DNA of 38,204 bases, taken from contig JAHAWU010000007.1 of the NCBI GenBank assembly GCA_018383815.1, positions 1 to 38,204 on the forward strand. Direction: 5' to 3'. Position 1 is the first letter of the stretch. Each line of letters starts with the position of its first letter. Of this stretch, positions 8,093 to 16,114 are shown in pieces. Origin of the DNA: Candidatus Jordarchaeia archaeon. Its GTDB lineage: Archaea > Asgardarchaeota > Jordiarchaeia > Jordiarchaeales > Jordiarchaeaceae. Below the pieces are notes generated by a model. The model saw only the letters and a list, made by a program, of their open reading frames with translations, was not told the DNA's origin and searched no databases. The translations under genes and the position numbers were made by a program.

Positions 8093-10018
8093 TCATATTT
8101 TCTTTGAGACTTCTTGCATGATTTCAACGCAGCGGGTGCCATCCTTTATAGTAACTTGGGGTGTAGCATTGTTGGCTGCGCACTGAACGAAGTAATTAAT
8201 CTCAGCGTCGTAACTGTAATGTGTTCTGCGGACTGCCATTGTCAACTTGTTAACTAAATCTGTGAGGGTGGACTCCACAGCGTATTTGGTTTCCCTTTTT
8301 TCGCCTTTTCTTCTGAGTTTTATGGAGAACGGGGATCTTAGGATGTCTAGCTTTAGGGTGGCTTTTTTGCCCCTTATTTCCCAGGGAAATGAGGGAATTA
8401 TGCTTTCTCCAAACCAGCTTAATTCAATGTTTGCAGTTGCCCCGTTTTCCATGTCAAATGTCAGGTCTGCATTGTCGTAGACGCCATACCTTTCTATGGT
8501 CGCGGTGGCCTTTTGCACTTTTTCTATTTCTCCACATAGATGTCTTAGCATGTCTATGGAGTGGGGGCCAAGGTCGGTTATGACACCGTATTTGTCTTTG
8601 AATCTGAAGGGTGTTAGGGCCTTCCATGTTCTCTGGTCGCTCTTGAATAATGCCTTTATTTCTTTTATTTCACCCAGTTTTCCTCGAGAAATAATCTCAT
8701 TTGCAAGTTTTACGCTTGGTGTGAATCTATAGTTGAAGGCGGGCATAACAATTTTTTTTATCCCATTCAAAGCTTCCATTATTGTGTAGCAGTCTTTGGC
8801 ATTTGTTGCTAGAGGCTTTTCACATAATACATGTTTTCCTTTCTCTAGGGCCTCTATTGTTATGGTTTTGTGGAGTTCGGGAGGAGTGCATATGGAAACG
8901 GCATCGATTTTTTTATTTTCCAGGAGGTCGTGGTAATCAGTGTAAACTTCTCGCACCTTAAACTTTTTTTGAATTTCCCGCAGTCTTTCTTGGTTGGGAT
9001 CTGCTGCGGCTTCTAGTCTCACATTTTCAAGCTTAGAGTAGCCAGGGAAGTGTAGGAGCTCCGCGATTTTACCTGCCCCAATGACTCCTATTCCCACCTC
9101 TTTAACTCCGGGTAGCCTCGTTTTGCTGGGGAGGAAAAGCATTCTGAGTGTGGATGTGCCGTCTTTTGCTAGGCCTGTGACTGAGATTTCTGGTCCTCTA
9201 AACTTTTTAGCCACTGATTTGGGCGCAACTCCTACAACTTCGATTTTTGATAGGTCAATTTCGCCCACTCCTCCCTGGTGTGTTTTCACGATGGTCTTTA
9301 TTTTTTGGGGTTTAAAGCCCATTATGTGGGCTGCTACGGAATCAACTGTAACGGGGTCCCTGCCGCAGAGAATTACGTTCATGTTCACAGGTGTGCCGAC
9401 TATGGGGCCTCTTCCCTCCATTCCTATGATTCCATCCACCACTATAAGGTCTTGTTTTACTGCCAGATTTATTAGGGGTATGATTTCTTCCAGGATGGGG
9501 TGGTAAAATGCAGCTTTGCTTTTTTCGGGAAGAAGTCCATACATGTTTTTTAGGGCAACCGTGATGACTGTGATTTCGTGAGTTTTCAGTTTTGGGACAT
9601 TTATAAAGTAAGGCGCCTCCAAAACAGTTTTGGGTAGGCGAATCTTTCTCTCACCTACTTCTACGTCTACGATTTCGTCGTGGCTCAGATTGAGGAAGGA
9701 AACCTGGTTTTTTCTTATAACTCCCATGGCTCCGCTTTGTTCCATTCTTATCTCGGCGGGGTTTGATGTACTGTCGCTTTCCACAACCAAGACTTTGTTT
9801 GAATGCTCCTTAGCCACATGAATAACGGCGTCAAGGACACGCAAGTCAGTGTTCACATTACCATAAATGTCCTTATGATAACAAATGTTAGGCTTTATTA
9901 CTATTTGGTCACCATAATCCACATCTATTCCGCCGATTAGATCGATTCCCTTCCTAACTGTTTCTTCTACATCCTTCACTTTCAACAAACTTACTTTGGG
10001 CAAACTGTAAGCCTCCAT
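8093..10018 (-). CDS. Fusion of a DUF362 domain and a Gfo/Idh/MocA oxidoreductase
   Basis: Residues about 1-300 match DUF362: VIKPNICYHKD, then YFINVPKLKTHEITVITVALKNMYG, then GRGPIVGTPVNMNVILCGRDPVTVD. Residues 308-641 are a Gfo/Idh/MocA dehydrogenase with the nucleotide-binding GVIGAGKIAE at 311-319 and the catalytic-site CEKPLA at 399-404. Gfo/Idh enzymes oxidise or reduce sugars with NAD(P). DUF362 is of uncertain role and is often fused to ferredoxin domains, but no ferredoxin cysteines are present here. The frame is continuous, with a start at ATG 10018, so this is a real fusion and not two genes. The next genes on the same strand are glycosyltransferases, which hints at work on a sugar or glycan precursor. 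Confidence 0.8.
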   Translation of the reverse strand: MEAYSLPKVSLLKVKDVEETVRKGIDLIGGIDVDYGDQIVIKPNICYHKDIYGNVNTDLRVLDAVIHVAKEHSNKVLVVESDSTSNPAEIRMEQSGAMGVIRKNQVSFLNLSHDEIVDVEVGERKIRLPKTVLEAPYFINVPKLKTHEITVITVALKNMYGLLPEKSKAAFYHPILEEIIPLINLAVKQDLIVVDGIIGMEGRGPIVGTPVNMNVILCGRDPVTVDSVAAHIMGFKPQKIKTIVKTHQGGVGEIDLSKIEVVGVAPKSVAKKFRGPEISVTGLAKDGTSTLRMLFLPSKTRLPGVKEVGIGVIGAGKIAELLHFPGYSKLENVRLEAAADPNQERLREIQKKFKVREVYTDYHDLLENKKIDAVSICTPPELHKTITIEALEKGKHVLCEKPLATNAKDCYTIMEALNGIKKIVMPAFNYRFTPSVKLANEIISRGKLGEIKEIKALFKSDQRTWKALTPFRFKDKYGVITDLGPHSIDMLRHLCGEIEKVQKATATIERYGVYDNADLTFDMENGATANIELSWFGESIIPSFPWEIRGKKATLKLDILRSPFSIKLRRKGEKRETKYAVESTLTDLVNKLTMAVRRTHYSYDAEINYFVQCAANNATPQVTIKDGTRCVEIMQEVSKKI

Positions 10019-10094
10019 AACAAACTAAGCCAAAAAGTTGTACTACTCAAATATGCTGCACTTTAATTGATAGATACTATTCACGCTGTGCTTT

Positions 10095-11252
10095 TTATTT
10101 TTGAGTCTTTTCCCACTTTATTTCCTTTCTTCTTACCCTGAAGAATAAAATGTTTTGGTAGAAGACAAGGAAGGATAAGGGTGCCAGGTAGAGCCAAGAG
10201 CTAGGCTTTCTGAGTTTTAGGCAAAAAATAAGGGCGCCCAAATTGATAAAAAAGATTGCTCCCAAAAAAATAAAGATAAGGGGAACAAGTTCACGGTAGT
10301 AGAATACACTAAGCGCCAGCGAGAAAGGCAGCAGGGCTAAACAGACCGCGTTTAGGGAGGGGGCAATATATCTAGAGGTAAAAGATAAGAAGTTGGGTAT
10401 TCTGGGTTTCGGAAACATTTTCAGTCTTTGAGCACTATACTTAGCGGTAGCTTGATCTGCCCCTCTACTCCACCTTCTCCTCTGCTGGACAAAATCCTTG
10501 AAAAAGCCAGGTTCAAGAACCCTCACTCCTGCCTCGCGCGTGTAAACTATTTTGTAGCCGTCAACATAAATCCTGTACCACAATTCATGGTCTTCAGCTA
10601 ACATTTCGGCGTCAAAGCCGCCGGTGCGTTCAAGATAGGTTCGCCTCACTGCGTAGTTGTAACCGATTAGAACTGGTACCGCAACCAGTTGTCCTCCCTG
10701 CCAGAGGGTGTATTCAAGGTCGATGATGCGGCCGAGAAAATTGCGTCTCTCCGCCTCGTATCTCCCTTGGACAGCCATTACCTTTGGATCGTCAAAATGT
10801 TTAACCAGATTTTTTAAGGCGTCTGGTTCTATGCTGCAGTCCGCATCGTATACTGCTACTATCTCTCCGCTTGATATGGATAGTGCCTCGTTTAAACCGT
10901 AAGCCTTCGAGTATCTCTTTTCATGCTTTATTCTTTTTGTGTTTTTCCAGTCTTTTGTTTCATTTTCTATAATTTCAAAGGTTCTATCCGTTGAGTCGTC
11001 GACAAAGATGATCTCCATCTTCTCCTTTGGATAGTTCAAACCGCGCAAACTATTCAATACCCGTTCAACACTTTTTTCTTCATTGTAAGTTGGGACAATC
11101 ACGGTCACAGTGGGCAAATTCTTCTTCTTTTTTCCACTTCCCCCCTTAAATATTGAGGCTAATGCTGTGAAAAAGTAAACAAGGGGTATTATCAACATAA
11201 TTATTCCTAGGAAAACGTAAAATGCGACAAGCGGAAAGGGTAAACTCAACAA
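10095..11252 (-). CDS. Membrane-bound processive-type family-2 glycosyltransferase
   Basis: After an N-terminal hydrophobic segment comes a GT2 domain with VTVIVPTYNEE, VDDS, YDADCS, EDHELWYRIY and QQRRRW. QxxRW is the hallmark of processive, BcsA/hyaluronan-synthase-like enzymes. Several membrane segments follow (LALLPFSLALSVFYY onward). Such enzymes polymerise or transfer sugars across the membrane from NDP-sugars. I choose TTG 11252 because GGAGAAGG lies at 11258-11265, within the end of the upstream gene. The frame is open to TTG 11282, where it would overlap that gene by 28 bases. It is coupled to the next upstream glycosyltransferase. Confidence 0.85.
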   Translation of the reverse strand: MLSLPFPLVAFYVFLGIIMLIIPLVYFFTALASIFKGGSGKKKKNLPTVTVIVPTYNEEKSVERVLNSLRGLNYPKEKMEIIFVDDSTDRTFEIIENETKDWKNTKRIKHEKRYSKAYGLNEALSISSGEIVAVYDADCSIEPDALKNLVKHFDDPKVMAVQGRYEAERRNFLGRIIDLEYTLWQGGQLVAVPVLIGYNYAVRRTYLERTGGFDAEMLAEDHELWYRIYVDGYKIVYTREAGVRVLEPGFFKDFVQQRRRWSRGADQATAKYSAQRLKMFPKPRIPNFLSFTSRYIAPSLNAVCLALLPFSLALSVFYYRELVPLIFIFLGAIFFINLGALIFCLKLRKPSSWLYLAPLSFLVFYQNILFFRVRRKEIKWEKTQK

Positions 11253-11254
11253 AT

Positions 11255-12175
11255 TTACCTTCTCCTTTTGATTCTTTTCCAAATATTTATCAGGGAATCT
11301 AAAGTCTTTAACGGTTCTTTTCTGGTTAGGGAGGGAACCAGGTATCCCGCTGCATAGAATAGGTGGATTAGGAGATTAGGTCTCCAAAATGCTACATAAC
11401 CGTACAGGGATGCCACCAGAATTCCTAGATTAATGAGGACTTTTTTGGGAATCCTACCGTAGAGGTAGTAGTCGCCCACACTTATCATATAGGCCCTTCT
11501 AAGCAAATGTTCAATTTCGATGCGGTTTTTCCAAATCTTGTGGAAAACCTCAGCCTTGGGAGCATACACCACTCTAAAACCAGAGTTCCGCACCCTATTA
11601 CTAATACTGATTTCTTCCCCGAAGACTTTAACTCCACAAGGCCCCAACTGCTCTTTGAATCCTCCGATTTTTTGTGCCAAATCCCTTCTAATGGCTAAGT
11701 TTCCTCCTATGGGAAAGTATATATCTCTGACCTTTTCCCCCCAATTGGTTACACCTAGAATTCCATAGACGTCCCTCCCCAACCATAATGGCTTTTTTGC
11801 TCCCACCATTACTAGCTTTATTTTTCCCCCAACACATCCTACGCTACTATCTTTGAAGATGCTGTTAATTTCTTTGAGCCAAGACCTATTTGCGATGCAA
11901 TCATCATCAATAAACGCCACTATGTCTCCCTTAGCGATTTGAAGCCCATAATTTCTTGCCGCAGCGATTCCTATCTTCTGAGTGGGTCTAACAATCCTGA
12001 AATTTGATATTCTGGAAAACCTGGATTTTAGCTCCTCATAGCTTCCATCCTCAGACCAATTATCTACCACAATGACTTCGTAGTCCCCGTCAAACATTTG
12101 ACGAAGTGTGCTCTCCACAGTGTCAACCACATGCTCTCTTCTGTTGAACGTTAAAATAACAACCGACATAGCCAT
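11255..12175 (-). CDS. Family-2 glycosyltransferase
   Basis: The GT-A fold is clear: MSVVILTFNRREHV, then YEVIVVDNWSEDGS, then the metal-binding FIDDDC at about 88-93, then FGEEISISNRVRNSGFRVVY. About 80 hydrophobic and basic C-terminal residues follow, possibly one or two membrane-associated helices. The acceptor and donor are not predictable. The start is ATG 12175, or ATG 12169, with a weak AGGG site upstream. It is the first gene of a two-gene leftward glycosyltransferase operon. Confidence 0.85.
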   Translation of the reverse strand: MAMSVVILTFNRREHVVDTVESTLRQMFDGDYEVIVVDNWSEDGSYEELKSRFSRISNFRIVRPTQKIGIAAARNYGLQIAKGDIVAFIDDDCIANRSWLKEINSIFKDSSVGCVGGKIKLVMVGAKKPLWLGRDVYGILGVTNWGEKVRDIYFPIGGNLAIRRDLAQKIGGFKEQLGPCGVKVFGEEISISNRVRNSGFRVVYAPKAEVFHKIWKNRIEIEHLLRRAYMISVGDYYLYGRIPKKVLINLGILVASLYGYVAFWRPNLLIHLFYAAGYLVPSLTRKEPLKTLDSLINIWKRIKRRR

Positions 12176-12555
12176 AGGAAACGACCCTTAGCAAATTAAA
12201 ACATTACACCCTATTTTCTACTTTTCGGAAATCTCGGAAACCAAATCTGATATAACAACTTAAGGAAACCAAGATATAAAGATAATAATTGGAAATTTAA
12301 CTCTACAATGTTAAAATGGTTTGGGTTCCTGTATCTGGCGTTATTAATAAGTGGTGAAAAATCGTTTTTTGCCGGGTAAAAAAGAGAAAATAGGCGGAAA
12401 CAAGTTATAATAAAACAAATTTAACGTTGTCAAGTGATGGTAACTTTCTGGCCAATCCCAGTATTTGAATTTAAAAATAAAAAGGTTTAAAGACAATTCT
12501 TATATTACTTACGAGGGTGAAACTCTCTATAACCTGTGTGAGGAGATAAAGTGAA
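12176..12555. other. 380-base divergent promoter region between two glycosyltransferase genes
   Basis: No gene is seen. AT-rich tracts such as TTTAAAAATA at about 12470 are promoter-like for the rightward gene, and ATATAAAGATAATAATT near 12272 for the leftward pair. Nothing else stands out. Confidence 0.4.
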
Positions 12556-13479
12556 ATGGTGCTATCCGTTTCTGTTGTTTTATGTGCCTACAATCGCAAG
12601 AAGGATGTTGCTGAGTGTTTGGAGGGTATTCTGAGCCAAAATTACCCCGATTTTGATGTGTGGGTGATAGATGACGCGTCTACGGATGGAACCTACGAAT
12701 ATTTGAAGAGTAGATTTGGTCACTACAAAAATTTTCACATTATTAGAAATGATACCGAAATGGGCAACACGCGCTCAAGGAACCTCATTATGCGTAAATC
12801 TAAGGGGGAAATAATAGTTTCCACAGATGATGACTGCATAATTCATCGTGAGGACTGGATAGCGAACCTAGTGAAGATTTTTGAAGAGTCCCCGCAAATC
12901 GGGCTGGTCACCGGGAAGGTGCTCCCCATATTTTATGATAAAGTTCCAAAATGGTTGGAGCCCCCTATTTACCCTATACTAGCAATAAGAACAGAGAACC
13001 AGCGTACCGAAGCCTTGAATCCTTATGGCTGCAACATGGCGGTGCGAAGAAACGTTATGGAGAAAATCAACTTTCTAAATGAGGACATCACCAGAAAGTC
13101 TGGAGGACTTTACTCTGGCGAAGACACAGATCTGGGACTGAGGGTGAGGGCTGCAGGCTATAGAGTAGTTTACACTCCCGACGCAGTAGTTAAACACAAA
13201 ATGTTTAAAGAACGCATATCAAAAGAACACTTCATTAGACGCGCCCTATATTTTGGCATGTCCGAAGAAGTATATGCTGGTTCAAACTTGTGGAAACTAC
13301 TTGACGGAGCGGCAAACATAATAATTTTCCTGTTCAAATTTATTGTGAGATCCAAATTCTCCACTTTGACACTGATTGCTTACAAAACAGGTTTTATGAT
13401 TAAAGCTCTGGGGGGAAACGAAGAAGCCATTGAAAGATGGAGAAAAGCGTTTATGCGACTAGCCGCCAAAACAAAGTAA
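12556..13479 (+). CDS. Family-2 glycosyltransferase
   Basis: The 307-residue GT2 enzyme has SVVLCAYNRKKDV at the start, VIDDASTDGT at 37-46, STDDDC at 89-94, and SGEDTDLGLRVRAAGYRVVY in the acceptor region. It has the same layout and length as the 11255-12175 protein and is probably a diverged paralogue on the opposite strand. ATG 12556 has GAGGAG about 11 bases upstream. Nearby sugar genes suggest a cell-surface glycan or protein N-glycan role. Confidence 0.85.
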   Translation: MVLSVSVVLCAYNRKKDVAECLEGILSQNYPDFDVWVIDDASTDGTYEYLKSRFGHYKNFHIIRNDTEMGNTRSRNLIMRKSKGEIIVSTDDDCIIHREDWIANLVKIFEESPQIGLVTGKVLPIFYDKVPKWLEPPIYPILAIRTENQRTEALNPYGCNMAVRRNVMEKINFLNEDITRKSGGLYSGEDTDLGLRVRAAGYRVVYTPDAVVKHKMFKERISKEHFIRRALYFGMSEEVYAGSNLWKLLDGAANIIIFLFKFIVRSKFSTLTLIAYKTGFMIKALGGNEEAIERWRKAFMRLAAKTK

Positions 13480-13576
13480 CCCCCTCTCCAATAAAGAAAT
13501 GGTTTAGAAACCAATAAAAGGTAGAGAACCGTAATAAATATATATCTATATCTTTTATGGAAAAGGGATGTTTTTA

Positions 13577-13921
13577 ATGGAAGATTATGAAATTTACTGC
13601 TTTGCTGAAAAGTTAAAGGTGCTTTCAATCATTTTCTCATCTATCCTTACCAGGTACTCAGCCTATTTGGAGGATAGAGGGGAACCAGAACCTAAAGAGA
13701 TAATTTGGTGGGTGATAGACGCTATTAACCGTGAGGCGAGCATAGCGGTTAACGTCACAAAATCCGACCTTTTCTCTAACGCACTCGAACTGTTTAACAA
13801 AGCAGAAGAGAACCTGCTCTCAGGTGATATCGAACAGGCAATCAGAAAAATAGCCGAGGCCACAACCAGAATTACAACTGAGGCTGACAGAACTCTTAGA
13901 AAAATAGAGGGAAAAAGGTAG
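13577..13921 (+). CDS. Small helical protein of unknown function
   Basis: I recognise no family. The sequence is almost entirely helical, with a tryptophan pair (IIWWVIDAINREAS) and an amphipathic C-terminal half (ALELFNKAEENLLSGDIEQA) resembling a tetratricopeptide-like hairpin. ATG 13577 is preferred because AAAAGGG sits 9 bases upstream; ATG 13568 would be only two bases from it. It has no conserved cysteines or catalytic motif. Confidence 0.5.
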   Translation: MEDYEIYCFAEKLKVLSIIFSSILTRYSAYLEDRGEPEPKEIIWWVIDAINREASIAVNVTKSDLFSNALELFNKAEENLLSGDIEQAIRKIAEATTRITTEADRTLRKIEGKR

Positions 13922-14061
13922 AGAAACCTTCTATTGCCCGCCACTGGAAAGTAAGTTTAAATCCCTAACTATGCACTCTGTAGAACATGTTATTTTAAGA
14001 TTTTTGGCCGGTTCCACGTTTAAGGTGGCTGCTGCTGAAATTTTTCATTCCCGCTGGTTCC

Positions 14062-14613
14062 TTAAGAAGCTGCTACACTAAATATTAGGATCATGTGCCA
14101 GTTTCCATTTGCAGTTACTAGATTAGGGCGATTAGTTTCATTATTAATAGGGTTGTATAATCCCACTAGTCCAAAGCACTCGTCAACAGTGCGCCAACCG
14201 CTGGGCCAAACATTCTTCATTAGAGCTCCGTATATGAACAATGTTACATTTCCCTCAAGGCCAAGAGTGATGGAGGGCGTATAATAGTCTACTGGTACAA
14301 AGTGCCAACCCGTTGTTCCATTGCCTAGAACCATTCCGGGCACTATGCCTGAGGGCGTCGAAGCTAAAACTACGAACATCATTAAATCGCCGCTCTCCTG
14401 AATATAATAAGTGTTAAAGCTCACTGTAAGATTATATGGCCCTTGTTTGCTTCCAACATCACTAGCACTCAATTGAGGATAATATAAGTTAGGAATATAT
14501 GAGTTCGTATACCAACATGTATTTGAGGCTCCTATGGGTGCGAGGGCAAATACTGAGAAGGCTAACGCAACCATCATAGTTAATGTTATGCTAATCAACC
14601 GTTTATTTCTCAT
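14062..14613 (-). CDS. Secreted protein of unknown function
   Basis: A signal peptide is clear: MRNKR, then a hydrophobic core (LISITLTMMVALAFSVFALA), then a likely cleavage near IGAS. The mature ~150 residues are rich in Y, N, G, P and V with beta-type patterning and several N-x-T/S sites (NLT, NGT, NVT, NET), suggesting an extracellular, possibly glycosylated beta domain. I know no homologue. It has two mature cysteines. The start is ATG 14613. It lies between glycan genes and a GTPase gene. Confidence 0.6.
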   Translation of the reverse strand: MRNKRLISITLTMMVALAFSVFALAPIGASNTCWYTNSYIPNLYYPQLSASDVGSKQGPYNLTVSFNTYYIQESGDLMMFVVLASTPSGIVPGMVLGNGTTGWHFVPVDYYTPSITLGLEGNVTLFIYGALMKNVWPSGWRTVDECFGLVGLYNPINNETNRPNLVTANGNWHMILIFSVAAS

Positions 14614-14700
14614 TTCAGGTCACATCCGCTGTTAAAACAGTGTATCCTTTACAAAGTCTTAATTATAGTTTTGCTATAATGCAAACGAGAATAAAAAGTT

Positions 14701-15216
14701 TTAGGTACTGTTCTTAAAGTAATGATTTGTAATGACTTTGATCATCTCTGAGAAGAGCTTCTCTACTCCCTCACCACTCTTGGCATTAACAGTAATTATA
14801 TTACTGTCCGGCACATTAAAGACGTTCTTAACTTCGTTTAAAAATAAAGAAGCCTCCGGATTTTTCTCGTTTAAAGCCACTACTGTGGGGACCTCCCTGT
14901 TCCCAACTATTTCCTCGTAGATTACGCGCGCCTTTGAAAGGGAATCTGAATCACCATTATTCACCACTAAAAGCAGAGCATTCAACCCCTTAGACAAAGA
15001 TTTTCTAACCACCGAAAATTGGTCTGCTCCCGGAGTTCCAAAGAAGTGAAAACGCGAGCCATCAACATCAAAGTAGGTATAATCCATACAAACCGTAGAA
15101 CCCGCAGCATCAATATGAATAACGCCTTTTCCACCAAACTTTTCCGCCAACCTTGAAACAATTTCCGTTTTGCCGCTAGCCCGCGGCCCCGCCACCACAA
15201 CTTTAAACTGATTCAT
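14701..15216 (-). CDS. MglA/COG2229-like small GTPase
   Basis: The P-loop is GPRASGKT (residues 10-17). The switch II region is FFGTPGADQF (59-67), the TPGxxxF form seen in COG2229/MglA-like GTPases, with Gly where Ras has the DxxG aspartate. The G4 motif NKxD is degenerate (ALNEKNP), so guanine specificity is uncertain, while NAKSGEG near the end resembles G5 (SAK). The 171-residue length is that of a small GTPase. Such proteins are usually controlled by roadblock proteins; one is encoded at 4825-5136. The start is ATG 15216 with GAGGGTT upstream. Confidence 0.75.
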   Translation of the reverse strand: MNQFKVVVAGPRASGKTEIVSRLAEKFGGKGVIHIDAAGSTVCMDYTYFDVDGSRFHFFGTPGADQFSVVRKSLSKGLNALLLVVNNGDSDSLSKARVIYEEIVGNREVPTVVALNEKNPEASLFLNEVKNVFNVPDSNIITVNAKSGEGVEKLFSEMIKVITNHYFKNST

Positions 15217-15452
15217 GAAGAACCCTCAAAGACCCATAACTATTTTTTTAAATCTATAATCTTTCACAAATAAATAACTTTCGCCACTCTCAAAATTCCC
15301 AAATTCGCCAACACAAAAAAGAAGAAACGAATATTTCCAGCAATCCTCTTAAACTGGAAAATTTAAATAAAAATCGGTAAAACTTACTGATTCCTAAAAA
15401 CTTCTAGACAATAAGTCTATCTTTTACGGTGTTCTGATTTTTCTATTCTTTG

Positions 15453-15564
15453 CCATGAAAAACATTTTCATACCTTTATCTGAAATGCTTTCAGCGTATG
15501 TTGGTTTACCATGAAAAACATTTTTCATGCTTTATCTGAAACGCGTTCAGCGTATGTTGGTTTG
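15453..15564. repeat. Tandem pair of 56-bp dispersed double-hairpin repeats
   Basis: Two copies with a period of 56 bases start at 15453 and 15509. Each begins CCATGAAAAACATTTTTCAT (first copy one T shorter), continues through TTTATCTGAAA, and ends CAGCGTATGTTGGTTT. The reverse complement closely matches 21330-21383. Both hairpins (ATGAAAA/TTTTTCAT and ACGCGTT/CAGCGT) are retained. Confidence 0.8.
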
Positions 15565-15570
15565 TGTTAA

Positions 15571-15690
15571 CTTTCAGTGATGGTTTCGGTGGAAGGCAAC
15601 ACGGACTTTAAAACCCATACTTTACAAATCTTTGGCGAGAAAGCCCCGACTTATAGTCGTGGGGAGTGTCAAAGCGTATCTCAATCCTGA
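15571..15690 (+). pseudogene. TnpB C-terminal tail relic with an IS200/IS605-type right-end hairpin
   Basis: A 39-codon frame ends at 15690 and reads ...VEGNTDFKTHTLQIFG, then EKAPTYSRGECQS. A hairpin is embedded in it: CCC CGACT TAT AGTCG t GGG at 15644-15663, followed by GGAGTGTCAAA. This matches the layout of IS200/IS605 right ends, where the tnpB 3' end overlaps the guide-RNA scaffold. A second copy of the same tail lies at 36331-36399. No transposase or complete tnpB is present. I infer the family from the hairpin and the pairwise match. Confidence 0.5.
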
Positions 15691-15897
15691 CAAGATTATA
15701 AAGCAAAAAATGGTTCCTGAAGGGGGAAGAAGAAAGGAATCAATAGTTAACATTGCTGAAATAGGTCACCATATACTAAAGTAGACTCATTGATTCTATA
15801 ACTTATACTGGTAACCCTAATAATTGCAAATGTCTGTAAAACCTACTTTTTTGGCAGAAACTAGAGATTGGAGAAGCAACCCCTGGCGGGGGGTGTC

Positions 15898-15937
15898 CCC
15901 GATGTCCTCCCTCTTTTTTGGGGTTTCAGACACCGGA
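15898..15937 (-). promoter_or_regulatory. Archaeal-type SECIS element in the 3' UTR of vhuU
   Basis: Starting one base after the vhuU stop on the minus strand, the RNA folds into a stem of about 10 bp (UCCGGUGUCU with GGACAUCGGG, three of them G-U). An internal loop follows with GAAA on the 5' side and a single A on the 3' side, then a CCC/GGG helix closed by a 9-base A-rich loop. The GAA...A internal loop followed by three C-G pairs is the archaeal SECIS consensus, which in archaea normally lies in the 3' UTR. A competing pairing of GGTGTC with a downstream GACACC is possible. Confidence 0.82.
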
Positions 15938-16087
15938 TCAACCAGAGCCAATCACAATCTCTTTACGCGCAATCTCCTTACCCTCACTATCGAGGATAAC
16001 AAGATGTGCTGAGCAACTAAGTCAGCAGTCATACGACCGCATAACCATTTCCATAAGGTTAAGAATCTTCGGATCGATTTCTGGCAT
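15938..16087 (-). CDS. vhuU: VhuU-like selenocysteine peptide of the F420-non-reducing [NiFeSe] hydrogenase
   Basis: This 49-residue gene contains one in-frame TGA (16022-16024) that must be read as selenocysteine (U, residue 22). The product reads ILNLMEMVMRSYDCULSCSAH. It aligns with the C-terminal end of hydrogenase large subunits (LNMVEMVxRAYDPCxSCATH), whose CxxC supplies two nickel ligands, and U falls on the first of these. The preceding large subunit ends just before this segment, so the two peptides together form one large subunit, as in methanococcal VhuA/VhuU. ATG 16087 follows GGAGG (16097-16101) by 9 bases; ATG 16093 is also in frame. A SECIS hairpin follows the stop. The residue before U is Cys, not the usual Pro. 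Confidence 0.88.
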
Positions 16088-16114
16088 TTTCATTATCCTC
16101 CAAATATTTTCATT

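Noticed and set aside
15453-15564. Tandem repeats as a CRISPR array
   Set aside because: Only two directly abutting units with no unique spacers, and no cas genes nearby.
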